From Ipomoea triloba (lineage: Eukaryota > Streptophyta > Magnoliopsida > Solanales > Convolvulaceae): DNA of 64,000 bases. Positions 34,906-47,440 of this stretch are shown in pieces (positions within the stretch are counted from its first letter, which is position 1; every line of letters starts with the position of its first letter). The notes beneath the pieces are model-generated. The model saw nothing but the letters and a program-made list of their open reading frames with translations, was not told the origin of the DNA and searched no databases. Made by a program: the position numbers and the translations under genes. The stretch is taken from positions 6,629,273-6,693,272 of the forward strand of contig NC_044920.1 of assembly GCF_003576645.1 (NCBI RefSeq), written 5' to 3'.

Positions 34906-35996
34906 AGTATTGGTGGTTGGGATCAAATGTTGGAAATTGCTTATTGAAGACCAACGGAAACAGAAATCATGGTTTGTGTTAGTTGGGTTAGCTAGTCATC
35001 ATAGTCCAGTATATCGAACAGTACTAGGCCACTCCATCCGTGTAATTTGAATCGGATCAACAATGTAATAGAGTTAGTAGTATTCAAAAGTATAGACTAA
35101 ATAGACACAACTAAACATTCTAATATGGGTTAAATCAACACACGTTCCTAAGTTCCTAGGTATATGTGGACATGGACTAGATTAATCCACATGACATTAC
35201 TAGAGTGTTACTAATTCTCTCCCTTTCACTTAGGTCTCTACCTTAACAACTTTTTATAAACCTTAGAATTGTCAAAACGAACTAATTAGACCCATGTGGT
35301 TGGCCTGCAATGAGCTAACGAAAAAAAAGAACTAAGTCGGCCAATCCATTTTTAAACATGTTGCACTATTACAAACTCAACTGATATGCTAATCAGCTAG
35401 CAATCACAGCTAATACTATCAAATAATGTATCGTACATTCATTATATAAATAATGTGTTTTTAATATATTATATTCAAAGAAAGTACATTATTTGAGTAC
35501 TGAAAATACATTATTTTGTATAATGTATATTCAGTACACGAATAATGTACTTTCAGTATATCAAAAATGTATTTTCTTTTATGGTCCACATAATAATTTA
35601 CCATGAGCTAGTTAGTAGGTAGACATGCTCTCACTTTTCAGAATTTAAAAATATGCATTTAAAAATTTACTAAAAGAATATTCTATAATAATAATAGCAT
35701 AAAGTACTAGTTTATTATATTAACAATTATTTATCAAAATTTTTATTTGGAAAAATCACAAAAGGTACCATAACACACCAATAATGAACTACGCAATACT
35801 TAATAACAATTTGTTCCAATTAACAATTCACTAAATTTAAGATACTCATCATTCAAATTCAAAGTCAATAACAAAGTTCAAATTCCTAATTTTCAAACCT
35901 AGTCAAAAAGAAAATTTTAAAATTAAAAGTTTTAAATTTAATTTTTAAAAAAAAAAACTAATTTAATGAAATTTGGTAAGTGAGTAAATCGGCAAA
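34906..35996. other. AT-rich DNA; possible additional foldback element at 35405-35615
   Basis: 35430-35580 contains ATAATGTAC / GAAAATACATT words repeated, followed by TGGTCCACATAATAA. It resembles the interior and one end of the foldback family, but no second end is convincing. Confidence 0.3.
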
Positions 35997-36573
35997 TTAT
36001 GCTGTGACTCAGGTCCACCTTGCAAGGTGGACCTGGGTCCAAAACTACGTCGTTTTTGTCGTTTTTTTAAAAAAAATTAGTAAACATATTGCTGAATATA
36101 GAGTTGTCCAAAAATGTGTGAATGTAGCGGTTTCAAAGTGTGAATGTAGAGTATAGAAATCGTAAATGTAGATTTATGATTGTGTGAATGTAGAGTTGCC
36201 CAGAAATGTGTGAATGTGGAGGTTAATTTCAAATTGTGAATATGGAGTATAGAAATCGTGAATGTAGAGTTATGCATGTGTAAATCTGTAATAGAGTTAA
36301 GAAGTTCTAGCAACTTGTAGCCATGTAATGTATGAATGTGGAGTTCTCAAGTTATGAATGTGGAGTATAAGACCTGTGAATATAAAGTTTTGAATGTGTG
36401 AATGTAGAGTTTACAAATTGTGAATTTAGAGTATAGTTACTAAACATATAATCCTGTAATGTGTGAATGTGGAGTTTACAAATTGTGAATGTAAAGTATA
36501 GTGTATGTGAATGTAGAGTATAGTATATGTGAATGTAGACCCAGGCAACGTGGACCTGGGTCCACGGCATAAC
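35997..36573. mobile_element. Foldback element B of the GTGGACC family
   Basis: Left end TTATGCTGTGACTC plus palindrome AGGTCCACCTTGCAAGGTGG; right end CAACGTGGACCTGGGTCCAC followed by GGCATAAC. ACTACGTCGTTTTTGTCG lies inside the left end. The interior is an array of about 15 GTGTGAATGTAGAGT words separated by 10-15 bp. Confidence 0.7.
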
Positions 36574-37096
36574 AACCCGAGTAAATCCCACGCCAACAAT
36601 AAGCATGCCAAACTTGTCCAAAATACAAATTAATCAGGCCTAACTTGCTGGATTGGATTTGTTATGACAACTATAATAAAATTTTTCCAAAAACTAGTGG
36701 TGGTTTTTTTTCTTTTTTTTTTTTTTTTGGATTTTTGGGTTGTTAGTTTTTAGGTGTAAGAAAGATGAGAAAGGAGAGAGGTGTGCTAGTACAATATGTG
36801 AGTTTTTTCTTCGGGTTTTCGGAAAGATTCTTTGTTAATTAAAAAAAAATATTAATCCGCATTGTGCACATCCGCGATGTCCATTAAACACATACTGTGC
36901 ACGTGCTTACATGAACAATTGGGGCAATTGTCATGAACAATTGGGGCAATTGTCAATTGACCGTCACTCTATTAAAAATTTTAAAACTAGTTTTTTTTCT
37001 TGTTAACCCATTAAAATTTAAAAATCTGAACAAAAGCCCATCAATTAAGTAATAATTAAGGGTGTTTTTAGTTCATTAGTTTGCACACTATGACAT
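36574..37096. other. AT-rich DNA with a short tandem duplication
   Basis: 36911-36954 holds two exact copies of CATGAACAATTGGGGCAATT plus GT. A poly-T tract is at about 36700-36728. No gene is seen. Confidence 0.5.
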
Positions 37097-37297
37097 GGCG
37101 TTTGGTTGGAGGGAAGGAATTAGGTGGGAAATAAATTACAATTTCATGGGAAAAGAATAATGTGGGAATAAAGTTGAAGTTTAAATTCCAGTGTTTGGTT
37201 GGAGGGAATAAAATTACTAGGAATTTCAATTCCAATGTTTGGTATACATGGGAATTGAAAGGGAATAAGTAGTATAAAGTCCAAAATGCCCATTGCT

Positions 37298-37339
<42 letters not shown>

Positions 37340-37996
37340 ATTATTATTATTATTATTATTATTAAATGACAAGTACACAAAAAATATAACATATTAAATT
37401 CAAATACCACTCATCTACTGTATCTCTTGAACTAGATATATTGTAATTAGTTTTCATGCAAATACTTCATCAAATGTATGTTAAGCTTCATAAGTTCAAC
37501 ATACATCAAAATTAATCCAGGAACCAAGATGTACATAATGTGCTTTTCAAAGTTTAGGCAACTCAAAATTTGCTTTCAAAATTTCTGCATATAGAGATTT
37601 ACACAACTCACGCTATTCCATCACTATTTTGAACAATTCTGCATATATATTTTGAACAGATCGGCGCACAAACAAAAAATTTTGTTTTTCAAAATTTAGA
37701 TAAATACGTTATATACACAATATAATACATGGTATTAACTAAAATAGAAGGTCAGACATCAATTTTATGATAAAAAAGAGAAGGGTAATTTTGTCTCAGG
37801 GGTACCTTTTTTTATTCCTAAAATCCATGGAATTGAAATCCTAAGGGGGGCATGGGATTCTAATTCCATGAAAATGAGGGAATTGCAATTCCGCGGAATT
37901 GCAATTCCCTCCAACCAAACGAAGGAATTTTGTTACCTTCGGAATTAGGTGGGAATTAAGTGGAATGGAATTTAAATTCCCTCCAACCAAACACCC
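37097..37996. mobile_element. MITE with GTTTGGTTGGAGGG ends (PIF/Harbinger-like)
   Basis: Left GGCGTTTGGTTGGAGGGAA and right TTCCCTCCAACCAAACACCC form inverted ends. Subterminal GGAATT...AATTCC words repeat in both orientations. A clear TTA duplication was not found. A (GTT)n(ATT)n microsatellite lies at 37294-37363. Confidence 0.6.
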
Positions 37997-39138
37997 TGCG
38001 AATGGGAATCAAAATTATAGTTAGTGTTTGGTTGACAACTTTTTAAAACACAACTAAGTGTTTTGATTATTCCTTAAATTAAAATTTTCATTTCCTAATT
38101 TTAAAAAAAAAAGTATCATTTTATCTTATTGGTAATCTAACTTTTAAATTTGAATTAGTACTTTTATATTTTTATTTTGATTTTTTTATTTATATTAATG
38201 CTTTGGATGCCATTATTTTAGGATCAATCACATTAATTTTTTTATTTTTTATTTTAAAAATATTTATTTTCATTATAGGACCATACACAACCAAATATCA
38301 ATATTAAAAATCATTTAAAATCCCTTATTAACAAACATGCAAAAATATTTTCACTGAAATTCATCACCATTATTAAATATTTAATTTCTATTTCTATTTC
38401 GATTCTCGTTCCATTGTGTGAACTAAACACACCCTAATCATTGGTTCTCCACCTAGCTTGAACAGGTTAGATAAGTGATAATGAGGTCTAAAAAACCTGC
38501 TGCAGAGGAAAGTGTGTGGGCCATGCCAGTTCAATCATAACCAAAATCCAATTCTTCTAGCCCCCATCGATATCAAGGGGAAGAGGTTGATTGACAACCT
38601 GGTCTGCTCATTTTATTTCTTAATTTATAATATAATATATTGTTGGCTACAGCCTATAGAATTCAGAATCCAACTGTTTTCATTCTCTTCATGGGTCCCA
38701 ATAAACGTGTACATAATTAATCGATGTTTGCATTTCCTTTGCCACCAAATCATATTATTTTTCAAACAAATACATACGGACGTCGGAGTATAATATAATA
38801 TTATAAGTATCATTAGATTTATTATTCAAGTGAAGTTCATTAGTTCAACAAGTAGCGCGTTGAGACTACTTGATTTGGTAATTGACTCATGTTGAGTGGG
38901 TGACAATTTAAAATTTTAGAATTTTAATTAAAGCATGGATAAGTTTGATAGTTGGAAATTTTAGGGTTGAAGATAAAAAAATTTTAACCCTATAAAAAAT
39001 TATCTTGATTAACTAAAAACAGATAAACCTAATGGCAAAGTGAGATAGCCCGGTCCGATTGACATTCCTAATCACATAGAGATAAATGAGCAATTGTTGT
39101 CAATTTAAAGATATAGGGCAATAACTTTTTTCAAAACT
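37997..39138. other. AT-rich intergenic DNA, no recognised feature
   Basis: 38410-38800 looks low-copy and less A/T-rich but has no supported exon. Confidence 0.4.
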
Positions 39139-40250
39139 CACTACAAGAAAATTTACATTTAGGGTGTGTTTGAAAAGTAGAAAAATGATTTCTGGAAAAT
39201 GAGTCATTTTCCGGAAAACAGTTTGATTTTCTGTGTTTGGTTGCATCTTGGAAAACTGTTCTGGTGTGTTTGATTCATTTTCCAGAAAATGAGTAGAATA
39301 TAATTATATAATTTTTTTATTGTATTTAAAATACAAAAAGATATAAAATGATAATATTTATATAAAAAGAAAAAGGAAAAAAAAAAAAACAACGAGCGTC
39401 GCTCTGGTTTCCGTCGGAAACCAGAGCATTTTGCTCTGGAGATATGCTCTGACTGGAAACCAGAGCTCCGGTGGACTGGTTTCCGGCGGAAACTAGTCCG
39501 CCGGAACGAAGAGAGGGACGGCCGGCCGTCCCTAGCACGGGAGCACGGGGCGGAAAATGACTTCCGCTCATTTTGGGCGGAAGTCGTTTTCCGCCAAAAT
39601 GGTGTTATTTTCCCCAGTCAACGGAAATCATTTTCCGTTGACTGGGTTTTCCAAGCACTCCCACAAACACGAAAAATCCCGGAAATTGTTCCGGGTTTCC
39701 AAACACACCCTTAGTGACAACAGAAGTTGTAACCAAAATTATTGATTTTTGTCACTAATAAAATTAGTGATCAATTTTGAAGTCGTCACCTGTTGTCACT
39801 ATATCCTCCAACACTATTATAATAGTGACAAATTTTGAAAAGTCACAATTACTCAAGGTTTTTGTGACAATGGTTACTTATTACACTAAAATCATTGCAA
39901 TTAATCATTTTATTCTGATCACATTTATTAGTCACAATAATTATATTTATTTGTAAGAATTGCTGTTCACTAAAAAATGGTTATCAGTGACCTAAAAAGT
40001 GATAACAGATAATTACTTTGCATGTTGTGTTATATTATAATATTCATTTTACAATATTATAATATTATATTACAATATTCATTTTACAATATTACAATAT
40101 TATATTACCATATTCAGTTTAGAAACAAAATTTTATAATATTCATTTTACAATATTATATTACAATTATATGTTGTAAGAAATACTACACAATCCAAATA
40201 TAAACTTTTTGAAATAAAATTTCTTGATTATTCTTCACCGTGAGCCACTT
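39139..40250. mobile_element. CACTA element left end, right end not found
   Basis: CACTACAAGAAAATTTACAT at 39139, interrupted 23 bp in by a Tourist MITE, resumes at 39711 with GTGACAACAGAAGTTGT and many TTGTCACTA / AGTGACAA subterminal repeats to about 40010. No matching ...CTTGTAGTG end was seen; ATTTTCTTCAAGTG near 40895 is a weak candidate without a matching target duplication. Confidence 0.65.
39162..39710. mobile_element. Tourist-like MITE inside the CACTA end
   Basis: Ends GGGTGTGTTTGAAAAG ... GTTTCCAAACACACCC, TTA duplications at 39159-39161 and 39711-39713, 549 bp. The centre is GC-rich with GGAAACCAGAGC repeats in both orientations. Related to 12201-12680. Confidence 0.88.
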
Positions 40251-41624
40251 GATGGAGATGCATTGCTTAGCATATTTAGAAACACTTCATTGCTTGCAAA
40301 ATGAGTAAAAAATTGTTTGATTTCAGCAACTTGTTTCTCTAAAATTGGTGGTGCGATTTCTTTAATTTTTGTAATTTTTTTCTTCTAAATTCTTTTCACA
40401 TTTTTTTGAAAATTTTATAACCAAAAAAAAAATAAATCAAAAATGCATTTCTGATCGAGATAAAAAATATACATTTTATAGAGCGAAAACAATGTGAGAT
40501 ATTGGTGAAGATGAATTCATGAACATGGAAGGCATTGGTATCACTCAATTTGGTAACTTATCTTTAAAAGAGCATGATCTAGTGCATGTGTGTGTGTTAA
40601 TAAAGATGTTAATGACAAACAATTAAATTGACTTTATTGTAATTGGTATTTATTATTTAATAAGTAATTATTTAGTGATTTTTTGCACTACTTTTATTTA
40701 TTAGTGTACTTTTTAAAAATATTTTTTTGTAAAATATGTAATAATTTTTATTTAAATATAATTTTTTATGGACTCATCATAACAAGTATTACATTTTAAT
40801 TTAAAAATACATATATCACATGAAACGTGTATTACACATGCAAAACTTATTATTTCATTACTTGTATTTCATAATGTGACAATCAATGATAAAGGTATTT
40901 TCTTCAAGTGGATTTTCAAAAAAGCATTTACATTAAGAATTTGAATGTAAGGGTAAAAGGTTTTTTTTTTTTTAATGTAAGGATAAAAGTTAAAAGTAGA
41001 GATCATAAGTCTTTTTAATATTTTACCTCTAAAAATCTAACAAAATATCTGATCCACCTTTGTATATACTTGTGAGATTTTATTTGATCGGTTAATTCTA
41101 ATAGGACTCATACCATTACCAACCTGTATAAATAGTCTCTCGTTACTTGGAAAGAGGTTCCAAATTTAGTTCATATTCAATATAGTAAGCTCCCTACCTA
41201 CTCCGAGTAGTTTGGGCAACCATTATTGCTTAAATGCTTAGTTATTGCTAACTAATTCCCAACTCATTGAATATCCGTCAAATTGCGACTTGGGGGACTG
41301 CTTTTTTGGATCACCTGCCCGATTCCATGCGGGACTTGTTGGTTGCTGACGCCCATGAAGTCATTATTCGCAGTGTAGTAACGCAGTTTTCCTGTTTCTC
41401 TCACCAAAAAGAAAAATAATAAAAAATTCCCAATTCATTATTAATTACAGCTTTGCATATCAAAGCTCGATTACCCAATTCATATTCCATTTGATTCAAT
41501 ACTCTACATGCAATATTTCAAAGCTCAATCACCCAATTCAACACTTAGCTTGTTATGTTTAAAAGAATAGTTTTCGTTTCTTAGATGACTAAAGTCTAAA
41601 TTAAACACCAACACAAACATCTAA
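40251..41624. other. AT-rich DNA with a possible LTR remnant
   Basis: 41060-41410 has TGTATAAATAGTCTCTCG (a TATA box and start-site-like region) followed by a less A/T-rich leader, as in plant LTRs or promoters. No TG...CA borders or partner were found, so this is only a suggestion. The rest is featureless. Confidence 0.3.
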
Positions 41625-42041
41625 TCTATACTATATATAAAAATATTATCCTCCTCCCAAATTTTCCCGCCCAAACTCAGGACATTTTAGTAAAATCAAA
41701 TTAAGAATTAATTTAGTAAAATATGCCATAATCCCACGAGAATTATTTTAGTAAAGCCAAATATATATATGGTTATTTTATTAATTAACTAGATATATTT
41801 CCATAAAATTTATTGCCATAATCCCAAGAAAATTAAAACCTCTACTCCAATAGCATTCTTCCTAATTTTATTCCATAATACCACGAGAATTATTTTAGTA
41901 AAACCAAATATATATATGGTTATTTTATTAATTAACCATTTATATATTTCCATAAAATTTATTGCCATAATCCCAAGAAAATTAAAACCTCCATAGCATT
42001 CTTCCTAATTTTATTCCAACAGGTTTAAATTGACGCTAATT
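41625..42041 (+). mobile_element. Helitron 5' end without assigned 3' end, with a 147-bp tandem duplication
   Basis: A/TCTATACTATATATAAAAAT followed by CCTCC and TTTTCCCGCCC is a typical plant Helitron 5' terminus, very like 50758. Two copies of a 147-bp unit (CCATAAT(C/A)CCACGAGAA...) span about 41726-42019. Its own 3' end may be one of those further right (51749) or lost. Confidence 0.55.
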
Positions 42042-42786
42042 TCTACTATACTAATAAGAGCCAAAGAGAGTTAGGCCTAAAACGGGTAGAAAAAATGGCG
42101 GTCAAATTATTTAATCAAATGGATGGTTCAGATGAATTATTTAATCAAATAGATGGTTAAGATAATTCATATTAATATTATTAATAGAGATTACCTAATT
42201 TAACCTTACTTTTATGATTATCCGTTAAGTTTTCCGTTAAATATTCTCTTCTCCGTTAACATTCCGTTAACTTTTAACTTACCCATTAATTTCTATAAGA
42301 AAGGTCTTAGGTTCGAACCTCATCCCAATCAAATTTGACATGATTAAGTTTCTCACTCTATTTTACTCTTATTAAATTAAATAAATTAGTAGTTACACCA
42401 AAAATGATACATATGTATTTATGTATCTACTCAAATAACCCATTACCCAGCATTGAAGCGAGAAACTACCTTTTAATATCTTTAGAATACATAATATTTT
42501 AAATTTTCAAATTTTTATTAATTTATTTAATCTTTTTTCTTAAACTAGGGATTTCTTTATCCACAATAACTCATTCAACAATAATGGTTGAACCAAATGA
42601 ACCCCAATCAGAACACCTAAAGGAAAATCCATAGCTCCTATATCATAATCTCATTGCATGACGTTGTCATCTATGCTACCAACAATAACCGAATTGCAAA
42701 TAACACACTAAGCTACCAACAAAATAGAAGAGAACAAATAGTGAAGATGAAGAGAATGACAATGTTACTCAAAAGAGAATTAAGAA

Positions 42787-44827
42787 CACTTAGAAAAATT
42801 CAAATTAAAAGTAGTTAGACTATCATTTTTAGACCAAATATTTAGACTATCGATTTTACAAGGTTGCAAACATTTATTTTAGTAATAATTATAATGAATT
42901 TTCTATATTATCTTGGATTTATATACTTTGAGTTAGATATTTAAATAAAAAAATTCGACATTCAATTACCCATGTATAAACTTCTCCTATATAATATTGC
43001 ATTGATATACTTTCAAATATTTATTTAAATATAAACATTGGGCATTAACACATTCGTGCAATGTGTAACCCCTCGTCTATTCCGATAAGTTTATGGTTCG
43101 AAAAATATTTTTTTAGGCTATGACATTTATGAGATGATCTCTCGGTGCTTCAGAAGGATTTTTATAAGTGAGACTAGTTATTGATAAGCTGCGATCTACG
43201 TACCGGTCACGAACCGTAAAATTTTTAAGGATTTATATACAGTTCGAATTTTCCTAGAGATTAGATTATTAAGTATGATACGATTAAGCCTGGACTTCTA
43301 GTTAGTTCAAGTAAGAATTTAAACGGACTGTAAGGGTAAAATTATTACGGACCTTCGTACCTATATTTCGTGAGATACCGAAAAATTCCCAATTTTAGTG
43401 GTTATCGACGGGATTATTTTTAAGATAATTTTGGTGTTAGAATTTTCCCGAATTATGTTATAATCCTCCGAACTTTCATCTGATTTAACCCCAAACTGGC
43501 AAAGTGAATTTTTACTCTTCAAGAGCTACCATGGGGAGTTGACAAGTGGCACTCTTAATTACCACATGGTAATTTCATTAATGGTGTGTCATAAGAGGTA
43601 TGGCATGGTATACTTGATCCCTTAAGCTACAAGCTAAACTCTCCATCATCATCTCTCTCATCTCCCACGTTTTCGAAAATAGCATAAGGAGAAGAAGAAG
43701 AGAGAAAAGAACTTAGTCTTCTACTTTGTGATCAAGAACTCCCTAAGCATCTCTTCAACTCAAGTGCTCTAGTATAGGTAAGGCTTTGGTTTTGTTCGGT
43801 TAAATCCTTCCTAGAACCTAAGTGTAAACTAAAGGTTCATGAAAATGTTGTTATGGTGATTTTGTTTAGGATCTTTGGTGAAAGGTTCGAAGGAGGAAAT
43901 CATCAACTTCTACGGTTTTAAGATCCTCTAAAGAGGTAAGGAATCCCTTAAGTAGGCTTAGTCACTTGAAGGTGATCAAATGCTAGTAAATTATGTGACT
44001 AGGAATTCTATATGAAAATTATGTGTTAAGTTTATGGATCTACAAGTTGGCTCAAAAGTCTATACTTTGATTTTTGGTAAATTTTGATATGCATGTTCGT
44101 AGTTATTTTATGCATGTATATGTTGTGTTAGGTCCATATATGCTTATATTTGTGAAAATGGTGGAAGATCGGGTCGTTACAACCCCGTTCTTGCGGCCCA
44201 AAGTGGGCAGAATCGGATGGACGCGACAGTGGACGCGCGTCCACCGCGCGCCCATTGCGGAAAAATGGTTCGGCACCTCGGCCGAGAGACCGGACGCGGG
44301 CACGGACGCGCGTCCGTGGGCGTCCAGTTTCGGCGAGAAATGCCGAACCAGCGAACGCGGCTCGGACGCCTGCGTCCGCCGTGCGTCCGCTGGTGCGGCC
44401 AGCCGCGAGTCCGCGCGATGCGGACTCGTTTCCGACTCGTTTTTAACCGAACCTTCCCCCGATGTTTTTAATCCCGAGTGTTATGATGTTTGGAAGGCCT
44501 ACGGGCAACCGGGTAAATATTTGAAAGCTCGAATATTATTTTTGTGCATTACATTTCTTAACTTGGGGAAAAATTGCGTTTTAAGAAATAATGTGACTCT
44601 CGTTACTTGGATTTTCATGGTGGAAAATCATTGACCAATATGTGAATGTTGGAAACAAAATTGAGCAAGTATGATAATTTTGAGTCGTCATGTGAATATA
44701 CTGATTAGTCTATTCGCTGAGAGAATAGTGAGATGTCTTTGTATGATTAATTCATACTGCAGAGCGAAGTCTATTCGCTGAGAGAATAGTGAGATGTCTT
44801 TGTATGATTAATTCATACTGCAGAGCG
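42787..44827. repeat. Segment repeated at 44829-46869 across an N
   Basis: Exact repeat with an offset of 2,042 bp starting right after the N at 44828. The upstream copy ends after two minisatellite units; the downstream copy continues through the whole array. Probable unmerged contig overlap. Confidence 0.87.
44206..44440. repeat. GC island with GGACGCGCGTCC palindromes in the solo LTR
   Basis: In otherwise AT-rich DNA this 235-bp block is dense in CG. The 12-bp palindrome GGACGCGCGTCC occurs at 44231-44242 and 44304-44315, with related GGACGC / GCGTCC words throughout. The second assembly copy is at 46248-46482. Frames through it are open by composition, not convincingly coding. Confidence 0.8.
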
Positions 44828-44828
44828 N
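44828..44828. other. Assembly join (single N)
   Basis: Lies inside the 61-bp minisatellite, where overlap collapse is hard; followed by exact repetition of 42787 onward. Confidence 0.9.
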
Positions 44829-46748
44829 CACTTAGAAAAATTCAAATTAAAAGTAGTTAGACTATCATTTTTAGACCAAATATTTAGACTATCGATTTTA
44901 CAAGGTTGCAAACATTTATTTTAGTAATAATTATAATGAATTTTCTATATTATCTTGGATTTATATACTTTGAGTTAGATATTTAAATAAAAAAATTCGA
45001 CATTCAATTACCCATGTATAAACTTCTCCTATATAATATTGCATTGATATACTTTCAAATATTTATTTAAATATAAACATTGGGCATTAACACATTCGTG
45101 CAATGTGTAACCCCTCGTCTATTCCGATAAGTTTATGGTTCGAAAAATATTTTTTTAGGCTATGACATTTATGAGATGATCTCTCGGTGCTTCAGAAGGA
45201 TTTTTATAAGTGAGACTAGTTATTGATAAGCTGCGATCTACGTACCGGTCACGAACCGTAAAATTTTTAAGGATTTATATACAGTTCGAATTTTCCTAGA
45301 GATTAGATTATTAAGTATGATACGATTAAGCCTGGACTTCTAGTTAGTTCAAGTAAGAATTTAAACGGACTGTAAGGGTAAAATTATTACGGACCTTCGT
45401 ACCTATATTTCGTGAGATACCGAAAAATTCCCAATTTTAGTGGTTATCGACGGGATTATTTTTAAGATAATTTTGGTGTTAGAATTTTCCCGAATTATGT
45501 TATAATCCTCCGAACTTTCATCTGATTTAACCCCAAACTGGCAAAGTGAATTTTTACTCTTCAAGAGCTACCATGGGGAGTTGACAAGTGGCACTCTTAA
45601 TTACCACATGGTAATTTCATTAATGGTGTGTCATAAGAGGTATGGCATGGTATACTTGATCCCTTAAGCTACAAGCTAAACTCTCCATCATCATCTCTCT
45701 CATCTCCCACGTTTTCGAAAATAGCATAAGGAGAAGAAGAAGAGAGAAAAGAACTTAGTCTTCTACTTTGTGATCAAGAACTCCCTAAGCATCTCTTCAA
45801 CTCAAGTGCTCTAGTATAGGTAAGGCTTTGGTTTTGTTCGGTTAAATCCTTCCTAGAACCTAAGTGTAAACTAAAGGTTCATGAAAATGTTGTTATGGTG
45901 ATTTTGTTTAGGATCTTTGGTGAAAGGTTCGAAGGAGGAAATCATCAACTTCTACGGTTTTAAGATCCTCTAAAGAGGTAAGGAATCCCTTAAGTAGGCT
46001 TAGTCACTTGAAGGTGATCAAATGCTAGTAAATTATGTGACTAGGAATTCTATATGAAAATTATGTGTTAAGTTTATGGATCTACAAGTTGGCTCAAAAG
46101 TCTATACTTTGATTTTTGGTAAATTTTGATATGCATGTTCGTAGTTATTTTATGCATGTATATGTTGTGTTAGGTCCATATATGCTTATATTTGTGAAAA
46201 TGGTGGAAGATCGGGTCGTTACAACCCCGTTCTTGCGGCCCAAAGTGGGCAGAATCGGATGGACGCGACAGTGGACGCGCGTCCACCGCGCGCCCATTGC
46301 GGAAAAATGGTTCGGCACCTCGGCCGAGAGACCGGACGCGGGCACGGACGCGCGTCCGTGGGCGTCCAGTTTCGGCGAGAAATGCCGAACCAGCGAACGC
46401 GGCTCGGACGCCTGCGTCCGCCGTGCGTCCGCTGGTGCGGCCAGCCGCGAGTCCGCGCGATGCGGACTCGTTTCCGACTCGTTTTTAACCGAACCTTCCC
46501 CCGATGTTTTTAATCCCGAGTGTTATGATGTTTGGAAGGCCTACGGGCAACCGGGTAAATATTTGAAAGCTCGAATATTATTTTTGTGCATTACATTTCT
46601 TAACTTGGGGAAAAATTGCGTTTTAAGAAATAATGTGACTCTCGTTACTTGGATTTTCATGGTGGAAAATCATTGACCAATATGTGAATGTTGGAAACAA
46701 AATTGAGCAAGTATGATAATTTTGAGTCGTCATGTGAATATACTGATT

Positions 46749-47440
46749 AGTCTATTCGCTGAGAGAATAGTGAGATGTCTTTGTATGATTAATTCATACT
46801 GCAGAGCGAAGTCTATTCGCTGAGAGAATAGTGAGATGTCTTTGTATGATTAATTCATACTGCAGAGCGAAGTCTATTCGCTGAGAGAATAGTGAGATGT
46901 CTTTGGATGATTAATTCATACTGCAGCGCGAAGTCTATTCGCTGAGAGAATAGTGAGATGTCTTTGGATGATTAATTCATACTGCAGCGCGAAGTCTATT
47001 CGCTGAGAGAATAGTGAGATGTCTTTGGATGATTAATTCATACTGCAGCGCGAAGTCTATTCGCTGAGAGAATAGTGAGATGTCTTTGGATGATTAATTC
47101 ATACTGCAGCGCGAAGTCTATTCGCTGAGAGAATAGTGAGATGTCTTTGGATGATTAATTCATACTGCAGCGCGAAGTCTATTCGCTGAGAGAATAGTGA
47201 GATGTCTTTGGATGATTAATTCATACTGCAGCGCGAAGTCTATTCGCTGAGAGAATAGTGAGATGTCTTTGTATGATTAATTCATACTGCAGAGCGAAGT
47301 CTATTCGCTGAGAGAATAGTGAGATGTCTTTGTATGATTGAGTCATACTACAGAGCGAAGTCTATTCGCTGAGAGAATTAGTGAGATGTTTTTGTATGAT
47401 TAATTCATACTGCAGAGCGAAGTCTATTCGCTGAGAGGAA
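46749..47440. repeat. 61-bp minisatellite, about 11 copies
   Basis: Unit starts AGTCTATTCGCTGAGAGAAT and contains CTGCAG. Copies start every 61 bp from 46751 to 47361 with few substitutions (GTATGA/GGATGA, CAGAGCG/CAGCGCG); one copy has an extra base. Each unit holds a small hairpin TATTC-GCTGAGA-GAATA. Two units of the duplicated copy lie at 44707-44827. Confidence 0.95.

Noticed and set aside
41060..41410. Solo LTR with TATA box
   Set aside because: No TG...CA borders, target duplication or partner could be found; kept only as a weak note in the feature list.
42297..42420. GGTTCGAACCTC box as a tRNA gene or SINE
   Set aside because: Only a B-box-like word; no A box at the right distance and no tRNA fold.
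44074..44634. 186-codon open frame through the GC island of the solo LTR (and its copy at 46116)
   Set aside because: Three overlapping frames are open at once because the island lacks A/T-rich stops; it is inside an LTR, and no domain or sensible start context is seen.
46749..47440. CRISPR-like regular repeats
   Set aside because: Period 61 bp with no unique spacers; it is a minisatellite in a plant LTR.
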